A stretch of 64,000 nucleotides of DNA, from contig NZ_JAJISB010000036.1 of NCBI RefSeq assembly GCF_021245735.1, forward strand, positions 35,051 through 99,050, given 5' to 3'. Of this stretch, positions 15,737 through 24,867 are shown one piece after another. Every line of letters starts with the position of its first letter. Within the stretch, counting starts at the first letter, position 1. This DNA is from Brevibacillus daliensis. GTDB lineage: Bacteria; Bacillota; Bacilli; Brevibacillales; Brevibacillaceae. The notes under the pieces are model-generated. The model made no database searches. It worked only from the letters and a program-made list of their open reading frames with translations, and was not told the origin of the DNA. The position numbers were made by a program, and so were the translations under genes.

Positions 15737-17716
15737 TTATCTTTTACCTGATCTATTCGGAGCTGAATTCCGGCTTGGACCAGTACCTTGACCACGTCTT
15801 GGAGCTTGACCTCTGCTTTGACCTTGGTATCCACCTTGACCGCCTTGACCTCTGCTTTGACCTTGATATCCACCTTGGCCGCCTTGACCTCTGCTTTGAC
15901 CTTGATCTCCACCTTGGCCGCCTTGGCCTCTGCTTTGACCTTGATATCCACCTTGGCCGCCTTGACCTCTGCTTTGACCTTGATATCCACCTTGGCCACC
16001 TTGACCTCTGCTTTGACCTTGGTATCCGCCTTGGCCGCCTTGACCTCTGCTTTGACCTTGATATCCACCTAGGCCGCCTTGACCTCTGCGTTGACCTTGA
16101 TATCCACCTAGGCCGCCTTGACCTCTGCGTTGACCTTGATATCCACCTAGGCCGCCTTGACCTCTGCGTTGACCTTGATATCCACCTAGGCCGCCTTGAC
16201 CTCTGCGTTGACCTTGATATCCACCTAGGCCGCCTTGACCTCTGCTTTGACCTTGATATCCACCTTGGCCGCCTTGACCTCTGGCTTGATTACCTTCACC
16301 TTGACTTCGGTTTTGTCCTTGTGCTGGCTTTTTGCCCTTTGAAGCTTTGGCTGCCTTGGCAGCTTTTTTCGCTTCCTCACGCTTTTGGTTACGAGTATAT
16401 TGTGTTTGCCACTCTTCCAACTCGCGTTTTAGTTTTTTCTTATAGCCAGGCTTAACTTTTTTATTCTTTGTCAATGCCTCTTTTAACGGTGCTTCTTTCT
16501 CCGCTTTTTCTTTCTGCTTTTGGACAGCTTTTTCTTTACGTAGCTCTGTATAGTGTACTTCACGTTCCCCAGAACGAGCTTTGCGACCTGCATCCAGATG
16601 GCGCGTATGCATTAGCAATTTTTCCGTAATCTCCGCCTTCGTCCCTTTGGCAAAACGAGCCATTGTGCTCTTTTGACGAGGAGTAATGAAAGAGATTGCG
16701 TTTCCTTGCTGATTAGCACGACCTGTACGTCCCACGCGGTGGATATAGCTTTCCACATCACTTGGGATGTCGTAGTTGAAAACATGCGTTACCCCTTCAA
16801 CATCTAGTCCACGCGCAGCAATATCAGTAGCAACTAACAACTGGAACTTCACTTTGCGGAAATCTTTCATCAATGTTTCCCGCTTGTTCTGAGACAAGTC
16901 ACCATATAACGCTCTCGCCTCATAGCCTGCTTCTTGCAAGCGAGCAGTCAGGATTTTAACACGCTGCTGGGTATTGGCAAAAATAATCCCCAGGAATGGT
17001 TTTGCCACTTCAATCAAATCGAGAAGAGCATCCATTTTATCCGATTGGTTAATCACATAATATTCCTGTGTGATATTTTCAACGGTTTTTTGCTTGGATT
17101 CGATCTTAATGTGTGGAGGCTGTTTCATGAATCGTTGTGCCAACTTTTTAACTAGGTCAGGCATAGTTGCAGAGAAGAGCAACACCTGTCTGCTACTTGG
17201 TGTAGACACAATAATTTTTTCCACGTCTTCTAAAAAGCCCATCTCCAGCATTTTATCCGCTTCATCCAATACAAGCGTATGAATGCGTCCAAAATGGAGA
17301 GTCTCACGACGCATATGATCCAGAACACGACCTGGTGTACCCACCACAATCTGTACGTTCTCCTTCAGTTTGTTCATCTGACGCTCAATATCTGTACCGC
17401 CATGCAGTGATAACACATTAATATTCAAATGTTTACCCAGTTTCTGAATCTCTGCTGCGATTTGGATAGAGAGTTCACGTGTCGGAGTTAAAATAAGAAC
17501 TTGAATGTCCTTTTTGTCCTTTTGCAGTTTTTCCAAAGTTGGCAGGACAAAAGCTGCGGTTTTACCAGTACCCGTCTGGGCCTGTCCAATCACATCTTTT
17601 CCTTCCATAATCAATGGAATAGCTACTTCCTGAATCGGTGTTGGTTCTTTATAGAACAAATCGGAAATACCTTGCATGATTTCCGGTCGAAAACGAAATT
17701 GTTCAAATGTAGTCAT
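15737..17716 (-). CDS. DEAD-box RNA helicase with long Gly/Gln/Arg-rich repeat tail
   Basis: A protein of about 659 residues. The helicase core (residues 1-375) has the Q motif (FEQFRF...TPIQEVAIP), AQTGTGKTAAF, PTRELSIQ, TPGRVLDH, DEADKML, SAT and HRVGRTGR. A Lys-rich linker follows. The tail holds twelve 13-residue units (GQGGxGGYQGQxR) and a basic end. The core is closest to the CshA/DeaD type that unwinds RNA in ribosome assembly, decay and cold adaptation. RGG-like tails bind RNA and can drive phase separation. Start choice: the ATG at 17716 follows AGGAAGTG and begins the Q motif; the frame extends to 17794 without support. A candidate promoter lies just upstream. Confidence 0.9.
   Translation of the reverse strand: MTTFEQFRFRPEIMQGISDLFYKEPTPIQEVAIPLIMEGKDVIGQAQTGTGKTAAFVLPTLEKLQKDKKDIQVLILTPTRELSIQIAAEIQKLGKHLNINVLSLHGGTDIERQMNKLKENVQIVVGTPGRVLDHMRRETLHFGRIHTLVLDEADKMLEMGFLEDVEKIIVSTPSSRQVLLFSATMPDLVKKLAQRFMKQPPHIKIESKQKTVENITQEYYVINQSDKMDALLDLIEVAKPFLGIIFANTQQRVKILTARLQEAGYEARALYGDLSQNKRETLMKDFRKVKFQLLVATDIAARGLDVEGVTHVFNYDIPSDVESYIHRVGRTGRANQQGNAISFITPRQKSTMARFAKGTKAEITEKLLMHTRHLDAGRKARSGEREVHYTELRKEKAVQKQKEKAEKEAPLKEALTKNKKVKPGYKKKLKRELEEWQTQYTRNQKREEAKKAAKAAKASKGKKPAQGQNRSQGEGNQARGQGGQGGYQGQSRGQGGLGGYQGQRRGQGGLGGYQGQRRGQGGLGGYQGQRRGQGGLGGYQGQRRGQGGLGGYQGQSRGQGGQGGYQGQSRGQGGQGGYQGQSRGQGGQGGYQGQSRGQGGQGGDQGQSRGQGGQGGYQGQSRGQGGQGGYQGQSRGQAPRRGQGTGPSRNSAPNRSGKR
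15812..16279 (-). repeat. In-gene 39-bp tandem repeat, twelve units
   Basis: Twelve units of 13 codons, in frame, inside the helicase gene. Four units carry GQRR instead of GQSR and one has Asp for Tyr. Units of one type are clustered, a sign of recent unit duplication. Confidence 0.95.
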
Positions 17717-17765
17717 ATATTCACTTCCTGTAAACTTATCGTCCTTCTTGACAAACACTTTCTTT

Positions 17766-17794
17766 ATAGTATATAAGTATTTCCTAAAACACAA
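17766..17794 (-). promoter_or_regulatory. Candidate sigma-A promoter of the helicase gene
   Basis: On the minus strand TTGTGT (17789-17794) and TACTAT (17766-17771) are 17 bases apart, about 50 bp before the ATG at 17716. Confidence 0.45.
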
Positions 17795-17813
17795 GAAAGA
17801 TATAGTACAGATG

Positions 17814-19268
17814 CTATTCCTTTGCTAATTCATATATTGCCTGAGCATAGAGTGTAGTAGCTCTCAGTAAGTCTTCGAGTAACAAATATTCGTCACGCTG
17901 ATGTGCTGTATCTTCCCTGCCAGGGAAGAGTGGGCCGAATGCTACTCCCACATCTAAAGCGCGCCCGTATGTTCCTCCACCAATTGCTACTAATGTTGCT
18001 TCTTCGCCTGTTTGCTCTGTATATACCCGTTGTAGCGTAGTAACCAACTGATGATTAGGATCGACACGATGAGGTCGTTGATGTTTTTGCATCTCCATCT
18101 CGTATCCGTGTGCAATAGCGATTCCTCGTACACGAGGCTCCCAGAATTCGAATTCGGCTGAGTGTGGGTACCGAATGTTCAAGTATATTTCTGCTATTCC
18201 ATCCGCCTGATAAGTAAGAATACCAGGATTAACAGTAAGATCGCCCATTTCCAAATTGGTTTGTGCAATCGTTAACGCTTTTCCGTCGTGTTGCTCATAT
18301 AGATATTTTTCCAGAAACGCTACAAAAGCTGCTCCACGTTCATCAAGCGAATAACCTGACAGGAAATGTGCAAGATGTGTTCCAGCATTTAATCCCTTAG
18401 CAGGGTCCATCCCATGTACCGATATTCCTTGCATAGTGAGAACAAGTCCATTTTCAGTCTTGACCACGTCCCCACGGTTTCCTCCATCTATTAAAAAGTT
18501 ACGAAATGCCTCATCGATGGATTCGGCTTGCTCTGGAGCACAAACAAGCTCTGCCCGAGCGAGATCTGGAACCATATTTACTCGTAGACCAGAATGGAAG
18601 GAACGCAAGAAAGCAACCTTCCCTACCTGCTTACTCGCAGCTAACCGAGCATCCTGTCTGGTGTTAAAACCGTCTGGTGTTTGTGTTAACGCCACAACTG
18701 TTAAGCCTTTTTCAGCAAAAATGATGGGAAAATCAGCGTCTGGTGTAAAGCCCATTGTTGGCATTTCTTCATGTTCAAAATAGTGTTGAACACACTGCCA
18801 GCCTGATTCCTCATCCGTACCAAAAATTAATCGAACCCGTTTTCCAAGAGGTAATCCTGATTCCTTAACAATCTTGGCAGCAAAAATAGCCGCCATAGCT
18901 GGTCCTTTATCATCAAGTGCACCACGAGCAATGATTTTGCCCTCGATGATTTCTGCTGCGAATGGAGGCACGTTCCACCCATCTCCTGGGGGCACGACAT
19001 CCACGTGACTAAGTACACCTACCAGTTCCTCGCCTTGACCAAATTCACCGTGTCCGGCATACCCATCCAGATTCTTCGTAGTCATTCCCAGCTTTTCACA
19101 TTGATGTAAGGCAAACTCCAAGGCTTGACGAATTCCTTCACCAAATGGTGCTCCTGACTGTATCGTTTCTGGATCATACACACTGTTAATACGAAGAAAC
19201 TGCTGAGTTTCCTGCAGCAGTTCCTCTTTATGTTTTTCTACCTCTTCTTTCCAATTAATTACGCTCAT
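17814..19268 (-). CDS. pepV: Dipeptidase PepV (M20 family)
   Basis: A 484-residue zinc peptidase of usual PepV length. Metal and catalytic blocks are visible: LSHVDVVPPGDGW near residue 87, ALDDKGPAMAA near residue 118, and TDEESGW near residue 151. A lid domain follows in the middle. PepV splits dipeptides in the cytosol, including carnosine-type beta-Ala dipeptides. The start overlaps the end of the RelQ-like gene by 14 bases, so the two are co-transcribed, an arrangement that would link peptide use and the stringent response. Confidence 0.88.
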   Translation of the reverse strand: MSVINWKEEVEKHKEELLQETQQFLRINSVYDPETIQSGAPFGEGIRQALEFALHQCEKLGMTTKNLDGYAGHGEFGQGEELVGVLSHVDVVPPGDGWNVPPFAAEIIEGKIIARGALDDKGPAMAAIFAAKIVKESGLPLGKRVRLIFGTDEESGWQCVQHYFEHEEMPTMGFTPDADFPIIFAEKGLTVVALTQTPDGFNTRQDARLAASKQVGKVAFLRSFHSGLRVNMVPDLARAELVCAPEQAESIDEAFRNFLIDGGNRGDVVKTENGLVLTMQGISVHGMDPAKGLNAGTHLAHFLSGYSLDERGAAFVAFLEKYLYEQHDGKALTIAQTNLEMGDLTVNPGILTYQADGIAEIYLNIRYPHSAEFEFWEPRVRGIAIAHGYEMEMQKHQRPHRVDPNHQLVTTLQRVYTEQTGEEATLVAIGGGTYGRALDVGVAFGPLFPGREDTAHQRDEYLLLEDLLRATTLYAQAIYELAKE

Positions 19269-20016
19269 CCCGTTCCTCCTCTTTCACCTGTTGCAATGCT
19301 CGACTATGCTCATGTTCAAAAAAACTAGATTCTGTCCCCACATCAACATCAAGTTCTAATTCCACTATGCTTAATAACGGGTCGATCGGTGATTCTTTCT
19401 TACGTGTGAACTCCACTTGCGCTTCTTTAATTTCATCACGTATTTTATTCATCTCATTATCTAAAGTATACGATGCTTTCGCAGACTCAATCAGACGTTG
19501 TTTAATCTCTTCTGGAATGATGCCCTCATACTTATAATTGAGAGAATGCTCGATAGTTGCCCAAAAATTCATCCCGAGCGTCCTGATCTGTATTTCAACC
19601 GGTATGGTCTTAGGTCCATCTACAGTCATAATCGGATACTCGACAGCTATGTGGAAACCTCGATACCCTGTCTCCTTTGGTTGGCTGACGTAATCCTTCT
19701 CCAGATAAATCTTCATATCTTGTCGGTTTCTGAGCATTTCAACTACAACCGAGATATCATCGATGAACTGACAGATAATGCGTAAACCAGCAATGTCACG
19801 TATCTCCCAGGCAATGTTTTCATTAATGGGAAAATGAAGACGACTCGCCTTGTTATATATGCTGTTAATTGATTTTACCCGTCCCGTCACGAATTCAATC
19901 GGAGAATGATTCGTACGCTTCCTATATTCAATTCTTGAATTCTTCAATTTGACTTTTAACTCTTCTACTGCTTGTTCATATGGCAATAGGTACAAGTCCC
20001 AATCCATCTTTTGCAC
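19255..20016 (-). CDS. Small alarmone synthetase, RelQ/YjbM-like
   Basis: A 253-residue protein made of the (p)ppGpp synthetase domain alone: RDIAGLRIIC (about residue 73), YRGFH (about residue 118) and the VEIQIRT...MNFWATIEHSLNYKY block (about residue 140-163). There is no HD hydrolase, TGS or ACT domain, so it can make but not degrade alarmones. The early HSPIEFVTGRVKSI segment is typical of the RelQ (SAS1) group. It is about 40 residues longer than B. subtilis YjbM owing to an acidic C-terminal tail. The start is a GTG seven bases after GGAGGG. Confidence 0.88.
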   Translation of the reverse strand: MQKMDWDLYLLPYEQAVEELKVKLKNSRIEYRKRTNHSPIEFVTGRVKSINSIYNKASRLHFPINENIAWEIRDIAGLRIICQFIDDISVVVEMLRNRQDMKIYLEKDYVSQPKETGYRGFHIAVEYPIMTVDGPKTIPVEIQIRTLGMNFWATIEHSLNYKYEGIIPEEIKQRLIESAKASYTLDNEMNKIRDEIKEAQVEFTRKKESPIDPLLSIVELELDVDVGTESSFFEHEHSRALQQVKEEERDERN

Positions 20017-20138
20017 ACTAATTCCCTCCGACTTGGATTCCTTGTCCTTATAATTATTTTACACCAACATCTGGATATCCTGCTTGAGACTACCTTTGTG
20101 ATGGTTGAACCGTTGAGAAAAACCTAGCTTTCCTCCAA

Positions 20139-20703
20139 CCATTGTGGAGAAAACCAGCTTCTCTTTTCACCCTTCGCTAAAAGTCTTCGCCCCGCAAGGG
20201 GCTGTACTGTCCGCTCCGCATTATTTATCGGGGAAGCTCAAAACGATGTCTTCACTGTAAGACTTGCTTGGTCTCGCTTCTTTATCCCGATAAATAATGC
20301 TCCGCTGGGGCGGGCTTCGCCAAGACGCTCAGTATGAAAAGAGAAGCTGGTTTTTCATGCTGTTGTTTCTTATTCTGTCTTTCCACTGAGGCCCTTTGCA
20401 GAAGAAGCACATTTTTTATTTAGAACTATTTAAGGTCCTACCTAGCTACACAATAAAGAGTGCGGATTAAAAAGTGCAACCCATGAGATACTTCGTAGCA
20501 TCGCACCCTTTTGCACTTTCCGCACTCTTTGCCCAGTAGCGGACAGTTTTAGCTCCCTTGCGGGACCTTAACGAGTTTACAGATTAGAAAACTTGGCTTT
20601 ACCAAGCCTTGGCGCAGGCAAAGCCTTAGTTGTACTTATGCAGATAGGAATTTTTATAAATTCCTATCTGTCAAAAAATGTGCTTCTTCTGCATACCCAC
20701 TAC
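20139..20703 (+). repeat. Structured interspersed repeat family 1, copy B (interrupted)
   Basis: Same layout as copy A. Domain 1 inner stem is GCATTATTTATCGGG/CCCGATAAATAATGC, here perfect. Domain 2 begins near 20399. A family 2 unit (20582-20671) splits the right part of domain 2, so the outer arm resumes at 20672 (TCAAAAAATGTGCTTC). It fills most of the gap between the RelQ-like gene and the GNAT gene. Confidence 0.8.
20582..20671 (+). repeat. Interspersed repeat family 2, copy 3, nested in family 1 copy B
   Basis: The fullest copy: CAGATTAGAAAACTTGGC block, AAGCCTTAGTTGTACTTATG, and the terminal hairpin CAGATAGGAATTT/AAATTCCTATCTG. It lies inside family 1 copy B where copies A and C are continuous. 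Confidence 0.8.
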
Positions 20704-20727
20704 AGTAGTACCTACCTTCTTATATAG

Positions 20728-20772
20728 TCAAAAACGGGAAGAGTCCAGACAAGTCTGGCACATTCTTCCCGC
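20728..20772 (-). terminator. Terminator of the GNAT gene
   Basis: CGGGAAG (20735-20741) pairs with CTTCCCG (20765-20771), with an inner CCAGAC/GTCTGG stem. On the minus strand a T-run follows. Confidence 0.8.
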
Positions 20773-20784
20773 TCTCCTGTTATA

Positions 20785-21267
20785 TTATTCCTGAATATCT
20801 TGCTGTGTATAACGTATCATGGCGATTTCATCGCACATCGGAAGTTTTGAACAATTTATGCAATCTTTCCACACTTTTTGTGGCAAAGTTTCTTTTTGTA
20901 CAATGTGAAAATTACATTTATGAAAAAAATCAACCTGATACGTAAGGGACAGCACCCGCTGAATGCCTAAATTGGTAGCTTGCTCCACTAGTGCTATCAC
21001 AATCTTTTTACCTATACCAAGGCCTTGAGCACGTTCAGCTATAGCTAGTGAACGTATTTCAGCAAGGTCTTCCCAGAGGATATGCAGACCTCCCATGCCG
21101 ATAACCCCTTGACCGTCATACGCTACGATAAATGATTGCAGATGCTCGCAGATTGACAGTTTCGTCCGTGGTAGCATCAGCCCTTTGGCAGCATTAAAAT
21201 TAATAATTTCTAACATTTGATCCACATCTTGTATGGTTGCCTGGCGAACGACCAGCGTACCTGTCAT
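20785..21267 (-). CDS. GNAT N-acetyltransferase (ArgA-like type)
   Basis: A protein of about 160 residues with the GNAT acetyl-CoA loop RAQGLGIGKKIV near residue 83 and the preceding AEIRSLAI strand. The C-terminal block KVWKDCINCSKLPMCDEIAM is typical of the short stand-alone acetyltransferases related to the acetyltransferase domain of N-acetylglutamate synthase. The substrate is not proven. The start is taken at the ATG at 21267; a GTG at 21273 is also possible. It has its own terminator, and a divergent TetR gene lies on the other side. Confidence 0.75.
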   Translation of the reverse strand: MTGTLVVRQATIQDVDQMLEIINFNAAKGLMLPRTKLSICEHLQSFIVAYDGQGVIGMGGLHILWEDLAEIRSLAIAERAQGLGIGKKIVIALVEQATNLGIQRVLSLTYQVDFFHKCNFHIVQKETLPQKVWKDCINCSKLPMCDEIAMIRYTQQDIQE

Positions 21268-21456
21268 ACCCACGAAAACATTCCCCCACTCATGTTGAAT
21301 ACTCTATAAATGTATAATAATTCATATTTACAAATAAATATACAATCAAATGCCTTTTTTTGCAAAGTCTTTTTTGGGGTAAATTGCCTTCTTCTGCAAG
21401 TTTTACACAGAAAAAAAACATTCCTATGTTATACTGCTGATTAGGAGGTGTTCCGT

Positions 21457-22068
21457 GTGACGACTCGGAGAGAACGAAAAAAAAGAGAGACCAAGCAGCG
21501 TATCTTCAATGCCGCCATTAAGCTATTTAAAGAACATGGTTTTGAAGCAACGACAATTGATATGATCTCTGAAGAAGCAGATGTAGCGCGCGGGACAATT
21601 TTTCTACACTTCACTTCAAAAGAAGCGATTCTTGCCAATTGGGGCTATGAACGATTACAAGAAGTTGAGGATCGTCGCGAAGAATGGGATTACGGTAATA
21701 GTTGCAAACAGAAGGTCCTGCGTATTTATAAAATTCTGAATGAAGTTAACATCCAAAACTACGATTTTCTTAAGGTTTTAATCGAGTCATCGATGAAGCA
21801 TCGTAAGGTTTTGGAGTCGGAGAAGAAAAACATGTACTTCGAACTACGTGAGATCTTCTCTGATCTGATTGAAGATGCCCAGGAAAAAGGACGATTGAAT
21901 AACAAATTCAATCCGCTGATTGCAGCAAACATGCTGGAAAACATCTACTACAATGCGCTTTATGATTGGGTCCGTAACGACGGCGGTTGGCCATTGGAAG
22001 AAATTATGGAACAAAAGGTATCCATTGTCTTTGAAGGACTGGATAATGGCAACGATTCGCAACCTTAG
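21457..22068 (+). CDS. TetR-family transcriptional regulator (YhgD-like)
   Basis: A protein of about 203 residues. The N-terminal helix-turn-helix spans roughly residues 10-55 (RETKQRIFNAAIKLF...TTIDMISEEADVARGTIFLHF). The ligand domain follows. It is the first gene before a YhgE/Pip membrane protein on the same strand, the arrangement of yhgD-yhgE in Bacillus, so it probably represses that gene. Start choice: AGGAGG at 21443-21448 fits the GTG at 21457; the GTG at 21448 overlaps the ribosome site. A terminator separates it from yhgE. Confidence 0.85.
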   Translation: MTTRRERKKRETKQRIFNAAIKLFKEHGFEATTIDMISEEADVARGTIFLHFTSKEAILANWGYERLQEVEDRREEWDYGNSCKQKVLRIYKILNEVNIQNYDFLKVLIESSMKHRKVLESEKKNMYFELREIFSDLIEDAQEKGRLNNKFNPLIAANMLENIYYNALYDWVRNDGGWPLEEIMEQKVSIVFEGLDNGNDSQP

Positions 22069-22085
22069 TATACTAACACATCGAT

Positions 22086-22130
22086 GAAAGAAGCCCTTGG
22101 CGAATTTTCTCCACGGGGCTTCTTTATTTG
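22086..22130 (+). terminator. Terminator after the TetR gene
   Basis: AAAGAAGCCC (22087-22096) pairs with GGGCTTCTTT (22116-22125). Confidence 0.75.
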
Positions 22131-22289
22131 TCTACTTATCTATTTTCTACATGGGTAAACCAAATACCAGAGTAACGAGTATGTGTTTGATATTTTTTAT
22201 TCACTATTATTTAATTTTGGCATAGAATATATTTTTGGTACAGATTAATCTAAAAAATCTTTTCCCAAAAATAGGGGACAATAAGGAAA

Positions 22290-22355
22290 CCTTCTTTTGA
22301 TAGCTCTTCGAAGAAGCTGGTATTTCATTAGAAGATGTTCATTATAAGAAAAGGA
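22290..22355 (-). repeat. Partial copy of interspersed repeat family 3
   Basis: CTTCGAAGAAGCTGG, then TTAGAAGATGTTCAT, match the core of the copies at 1446-1560 and 40547-40661. Only about 65 bp are recognisable. The rest of the gap 22131-22392 is AT-rich and holds the presumed yhgE promoter. Confidence 0.45.
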
Positions 22356-22392
22356 AGATCGCCAACCCAATGATATGGATAGGAGTCTTGGT

Positions 22393-24540
22393 ATGAAGAA
22401 TATCATTCAGATATACATAAGAGATGTAAAAAGAATCGCATCAAATTGGGTAGCTGCTGTCATAATCGGGGGACTGGTATTTTTACCTTCCCTATATGCT
22501 TGGTTTAATATTGAAGCTTCATGGGACCCTTACAGCCAGACAAGCGGTATAAAAGTAGCTGTTACCAATCTTGATCATGGTACCACGATACGTGGTACCA
22601 TGCTTAATCTCGGAGAAGAAATCATTGCATCTCTGAAAGAGAATAAACAGATCGGCTGGCAGTTCGTAGATGAGAAAGAGGCTCTGAGAGGGGTTCAACA
22701 CGGGGATTATTATGCTACCATTACCATTCCAGCCAACTTTTCTGAAAAAATTGGAAGTGTATTATCCAAAGATCCGCAAAAGGCTGAAATTATTTATAAC
22801 GTAAATGAAAAAATTAATGCGATCTCTCCCAAAATCACTTCCAAGGGAGCATCTTCCATTATCGGGCAGGTAAATGAGAATTTCATTAAAACAGCCAATG
22901 GAACGATTTTTCGTATCTTCAACGAGATTGGAATTCAATTGGAAAGCGAGCTGCCTTCCATTATAAAATTGATTGATTTTATTTTTAAACTAGAGGCTGC
23001 CTTCCCTGAGATTAAGCATGTGGTAGGAACAGCAGAACAAGATATGGCGAAAGTGGATGCGATTCTTCTAAAAGCAGAAAAGGATCTTCCCGTCATTACT
23101 CAGCTTGCTACGGATGCAGAAGAATTAACCAAGAACGTAGGGGAATTTCTTACTCACAGTGAAGATGCCATCGGGATGCTTTCTCCTTACATTAAGGAAA
23201 ATCTTTTATTAGTTCAACAAACGGCTGTTTCAATAGAAAAGCTCCTTGGAATTTTAAAAGATGTTAGTTTTATACCCAAAGTGGCAGAAAAAGAGTTGAA
23301 ACGAATCGAAGGAAAACTGGATACTGCTGAACATATCACAGATCGGTTATTATCTGTTTTTCGACCGCTTTCCAATTTGACAGGTGGCCGTCTTCATTTT
23401 GTTACTGATAAGCTCGAACGGATTCAAGACAAGTTTAACAATCAAATCTCTATGCTAAAACAGATTCGAGAAGCGATTAATCGTGGAGAGAAACCAGCAG
23501 AACAGATTGTTAACAATCTGACTCAGCTTGCAAGAGATACATCACAAGCGATTGATGATTTACTTTTTAACTATGATACACAGATTGAACCGATTATCAT
23601 CCAAGGAATCGAAAAGGCAAAGCAAGGAATGACTAGTACTCAAGGTGTCTTGCAAGATGCCATCGCCAGTCTGCCAGATGTTAATAAAATCCTTCAAGAT
23701 GCCAAAAGCGGCTTAGCACTCGGCAGTAAAGAGCTGTTGAATGCAAAACAAAATTTGCCGGAAGTAGAAAAAAAAGTGAAGAAACTGGCTAATTACATTC
23801 GCAAGTTAGAAAAGGAAGGAAATCTGGATGAACTGATTTCACTGCTAAAATTGAATGCAGAAAAAGAGAGTCAATTCTTTGCAGAGCCTGTTGTACTAAA
23901 AGAAAATCGACTATTCCCTATTCCCAACTACGGCTCAGCCATGTCTCCTTTTTTTACTACCCTTTCACTTTGGGTAGGTGCATTACTGCTAGTTTCTTTA
24001 CTGAGTGTGGAGATTCATGAACCTGGTCTAACGTATAAGAGCTACGAGGTATATTTCGGCCGCTATTTCACCTTCCTGACACTAGCTGTGCTTCAATCGA
24101 TTATGGTTACGCTTGGTGACATTTTTATATTGGGAGCCTATGTCGTGAATATCTTCTGGTTCGTCTTGTTTGGAATGATATTGAGTGCTGTCTTTATGCT
24201 GATTGTGTATACGCTTGTATCTGTATTTGGCAATGTAGGAAAAGCAATGTCGATTGTCCTGTTGGTGCTTCAGCTAGCAGGCTCAGGTGGGACGTTCCCT
24301 ATTCAGGTTACCCCACCATTTTTCCAAGCCATCTATCCTTTCCTACCCTTTACGTATGGAATTAGCATGATGCGAGAGGCTGTCGGGGGAATCATCTGGG
24401 AAATTATCTATCGTGACCTCTTCATGATGGCAGTTTATGCAGGTATTGCTCTGGTTATTGGGTTGGCATTGAAAAATATCATTAATAGCTCAACCTCTGA
24501 TTTAGTTAAAAAGGCAAAAGAAAGTAAGCTGATCCACTAA
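22393..24540 (+). CDS. yhgE: YhgE/Pip family membrane protein
   Basis: A protein of about 715 residues. One membrane helix near the N-terminus (ASNWVAAVIIGGLVFLPSLYAW) is followed by a long extracellular coiled region of about 450 residues and five to six helices at the C-terminus. The late segment with LVLQLAGSGGTFPIQ is typical. This is the ABC-2-like Pip/YhgE layout. Lactococcal Pip is a phage receptor and related EsaA proteins belong to type VII secretion systems; no WXG100 or EssC gene is nearby here. Start choice: AGGAG at 22381-22385 fits the ATG at 22393. Confidence 0.85.
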   Translation: MKNIIQIYIRDVKRIASNWVAAVIIGGLVFLPSLYAWFNIEASWDPYSQTSGIKVAVTNLDHGTTIRGTMLNLGEEIIASLKENKQIGWQFVDEKEALRGVQHGDYYATITIPANFSEKIGSVLSKDPQKAEIIYNVNEKINAISPKITSKGASSIIGQVNENFIKTANGTIFRIFNEIGIQLESELPSIIKLIDFIFKLEAAFPEIKHVVGTAEQDMAKVDAILLKAEKDLPVITQLATDAEELTKNVGEFLTHSEDAIGMLSPYIKENLLLVQQTAVSIEKLLGILKDVSFIPKVAEKELKRIEGKLDTAEHITDRLLSVFRPLSNLTGGRLHFVTDKLERIQDKFNNQISMLKQIREAINRGEKPAEQIVNNLTQLARDTSQAIDDLLFNYDTQIEPIIIQGIEKAKQGMTSTQGVLQDAIASLPDVNKILQDAKSGLALGSKELLNAKQNLPEVEKKVKKLANYIRKLEKEGNLDELISLLKLNAEKESQFFAEPVVLKENRLFPIPNYGSAMSPFFTTLSLWVGALLLVSLLSVEIHEPGLTYKSYEVYFGRYFTFLTLAVLQSIMVTLGDIFILGAYVVNIFWFVLFGMILSAVFMLIVYTLVSVFGNVGKAMSIVLLVLQLAGSGGTFPIQVTPPFFQAIYPFLPFTYGISMMREAVGGIIWEIIYRDLFMMAVYAGIALVIGLALKNIINSSTSDLVKKAKESKLIH

Positions 24541-24548
24541 TGACTCAC

Positions 24549-24591
24549 ATAAAAAACTCTCTAACTGGTACTTACGTTAGAGAGTTTTTTG
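24549..24591. terminator. Bidirectional terminator
   Basis: AAAAAACTCTCTAAC pairs with GTTAGAGAGTTTTTT. It serves yhgE and the convergent small gene. Confidence 0.85.
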
Positions 24592-24607
24592 CGTATGTAT
24601 TCCCTTA

Positions 24608-24775
24608 CTAAAACCCACCTGGTAGTTTATCCGAGATAACAAGAAAAAAAGTAGCAATGGGACCCAATAATAAAGAAATAAGAAACCAATTGAATCCACT
24701 CCTATTTTTTCCTTGGGCCAAACCAGCATTAATTAATGATAGCGTACCCCAACCGACGAAAAATGAATTATCCAT
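24608..24775 (-). CDS. Small hydrophobic protein, 55 residues
   Basis: An ATG at 24775 follows AAAGGAGGAGAAC, a near-perfect ribosome site, and opens a 55-codon frame. The product has a polar middle (AQGKNRSGFNW) between a weak first helix and a clear second membrane helix with the GPIATFF turn, ending SDKLPGGF. The pattern of a short basic Gly/Arg/Ser loop, Trp, then a Gly-Pro helix is common in small uncharacterised membrane proteins. Function unknown. It shares the bidirectional terminator with yhgE. Confidence 0.65.
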   Translation of the reverse strand: MDNSFFVGWGTLSLINAGLAQGKNRSGFNWFLISLLLGPIATFFLVISDKLPGGF

Positions 24776-24867
24776 GTTCTCCTCCTTTTATAATCTGATC
24801 TGTATCGTCTAAATTTATTAATATTAATAAAATTATATCATGAATCGTAGTTTATATTATTATTCCA

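Noticed and set aside
15812..16279. CRISPR-like array
   Set aside because: The repeats are contiguous 39-bp coding units without unique spacers, and no cas genes are present. No other array was seen in the window.
15775..16455. Long plus-strand open frame with Leu/Asp/His-rich repeats opposite the helicase tail
   Set aside because: It is the complement of the in-frame 39-bp repeats of the helicase; it has no ribosome site and no known family, and the minus frame carries clear helicase motifs.
22576..22602. Perfect 12-bp inverted repeat (CATGGTACCACG) with a three-base loop
   Set aside because: It lies inside the yhgE coding frame and encodes normal residues of the protein (DHGTTIRGTM); no regulatory context supports it.
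22393..24540. Type VII secretion component EsaA
   Set aside because: The layout is similar, but no EssC, WXG100 or EssA/B gene is near, and the TetR-yhgE arrangement explains it better.
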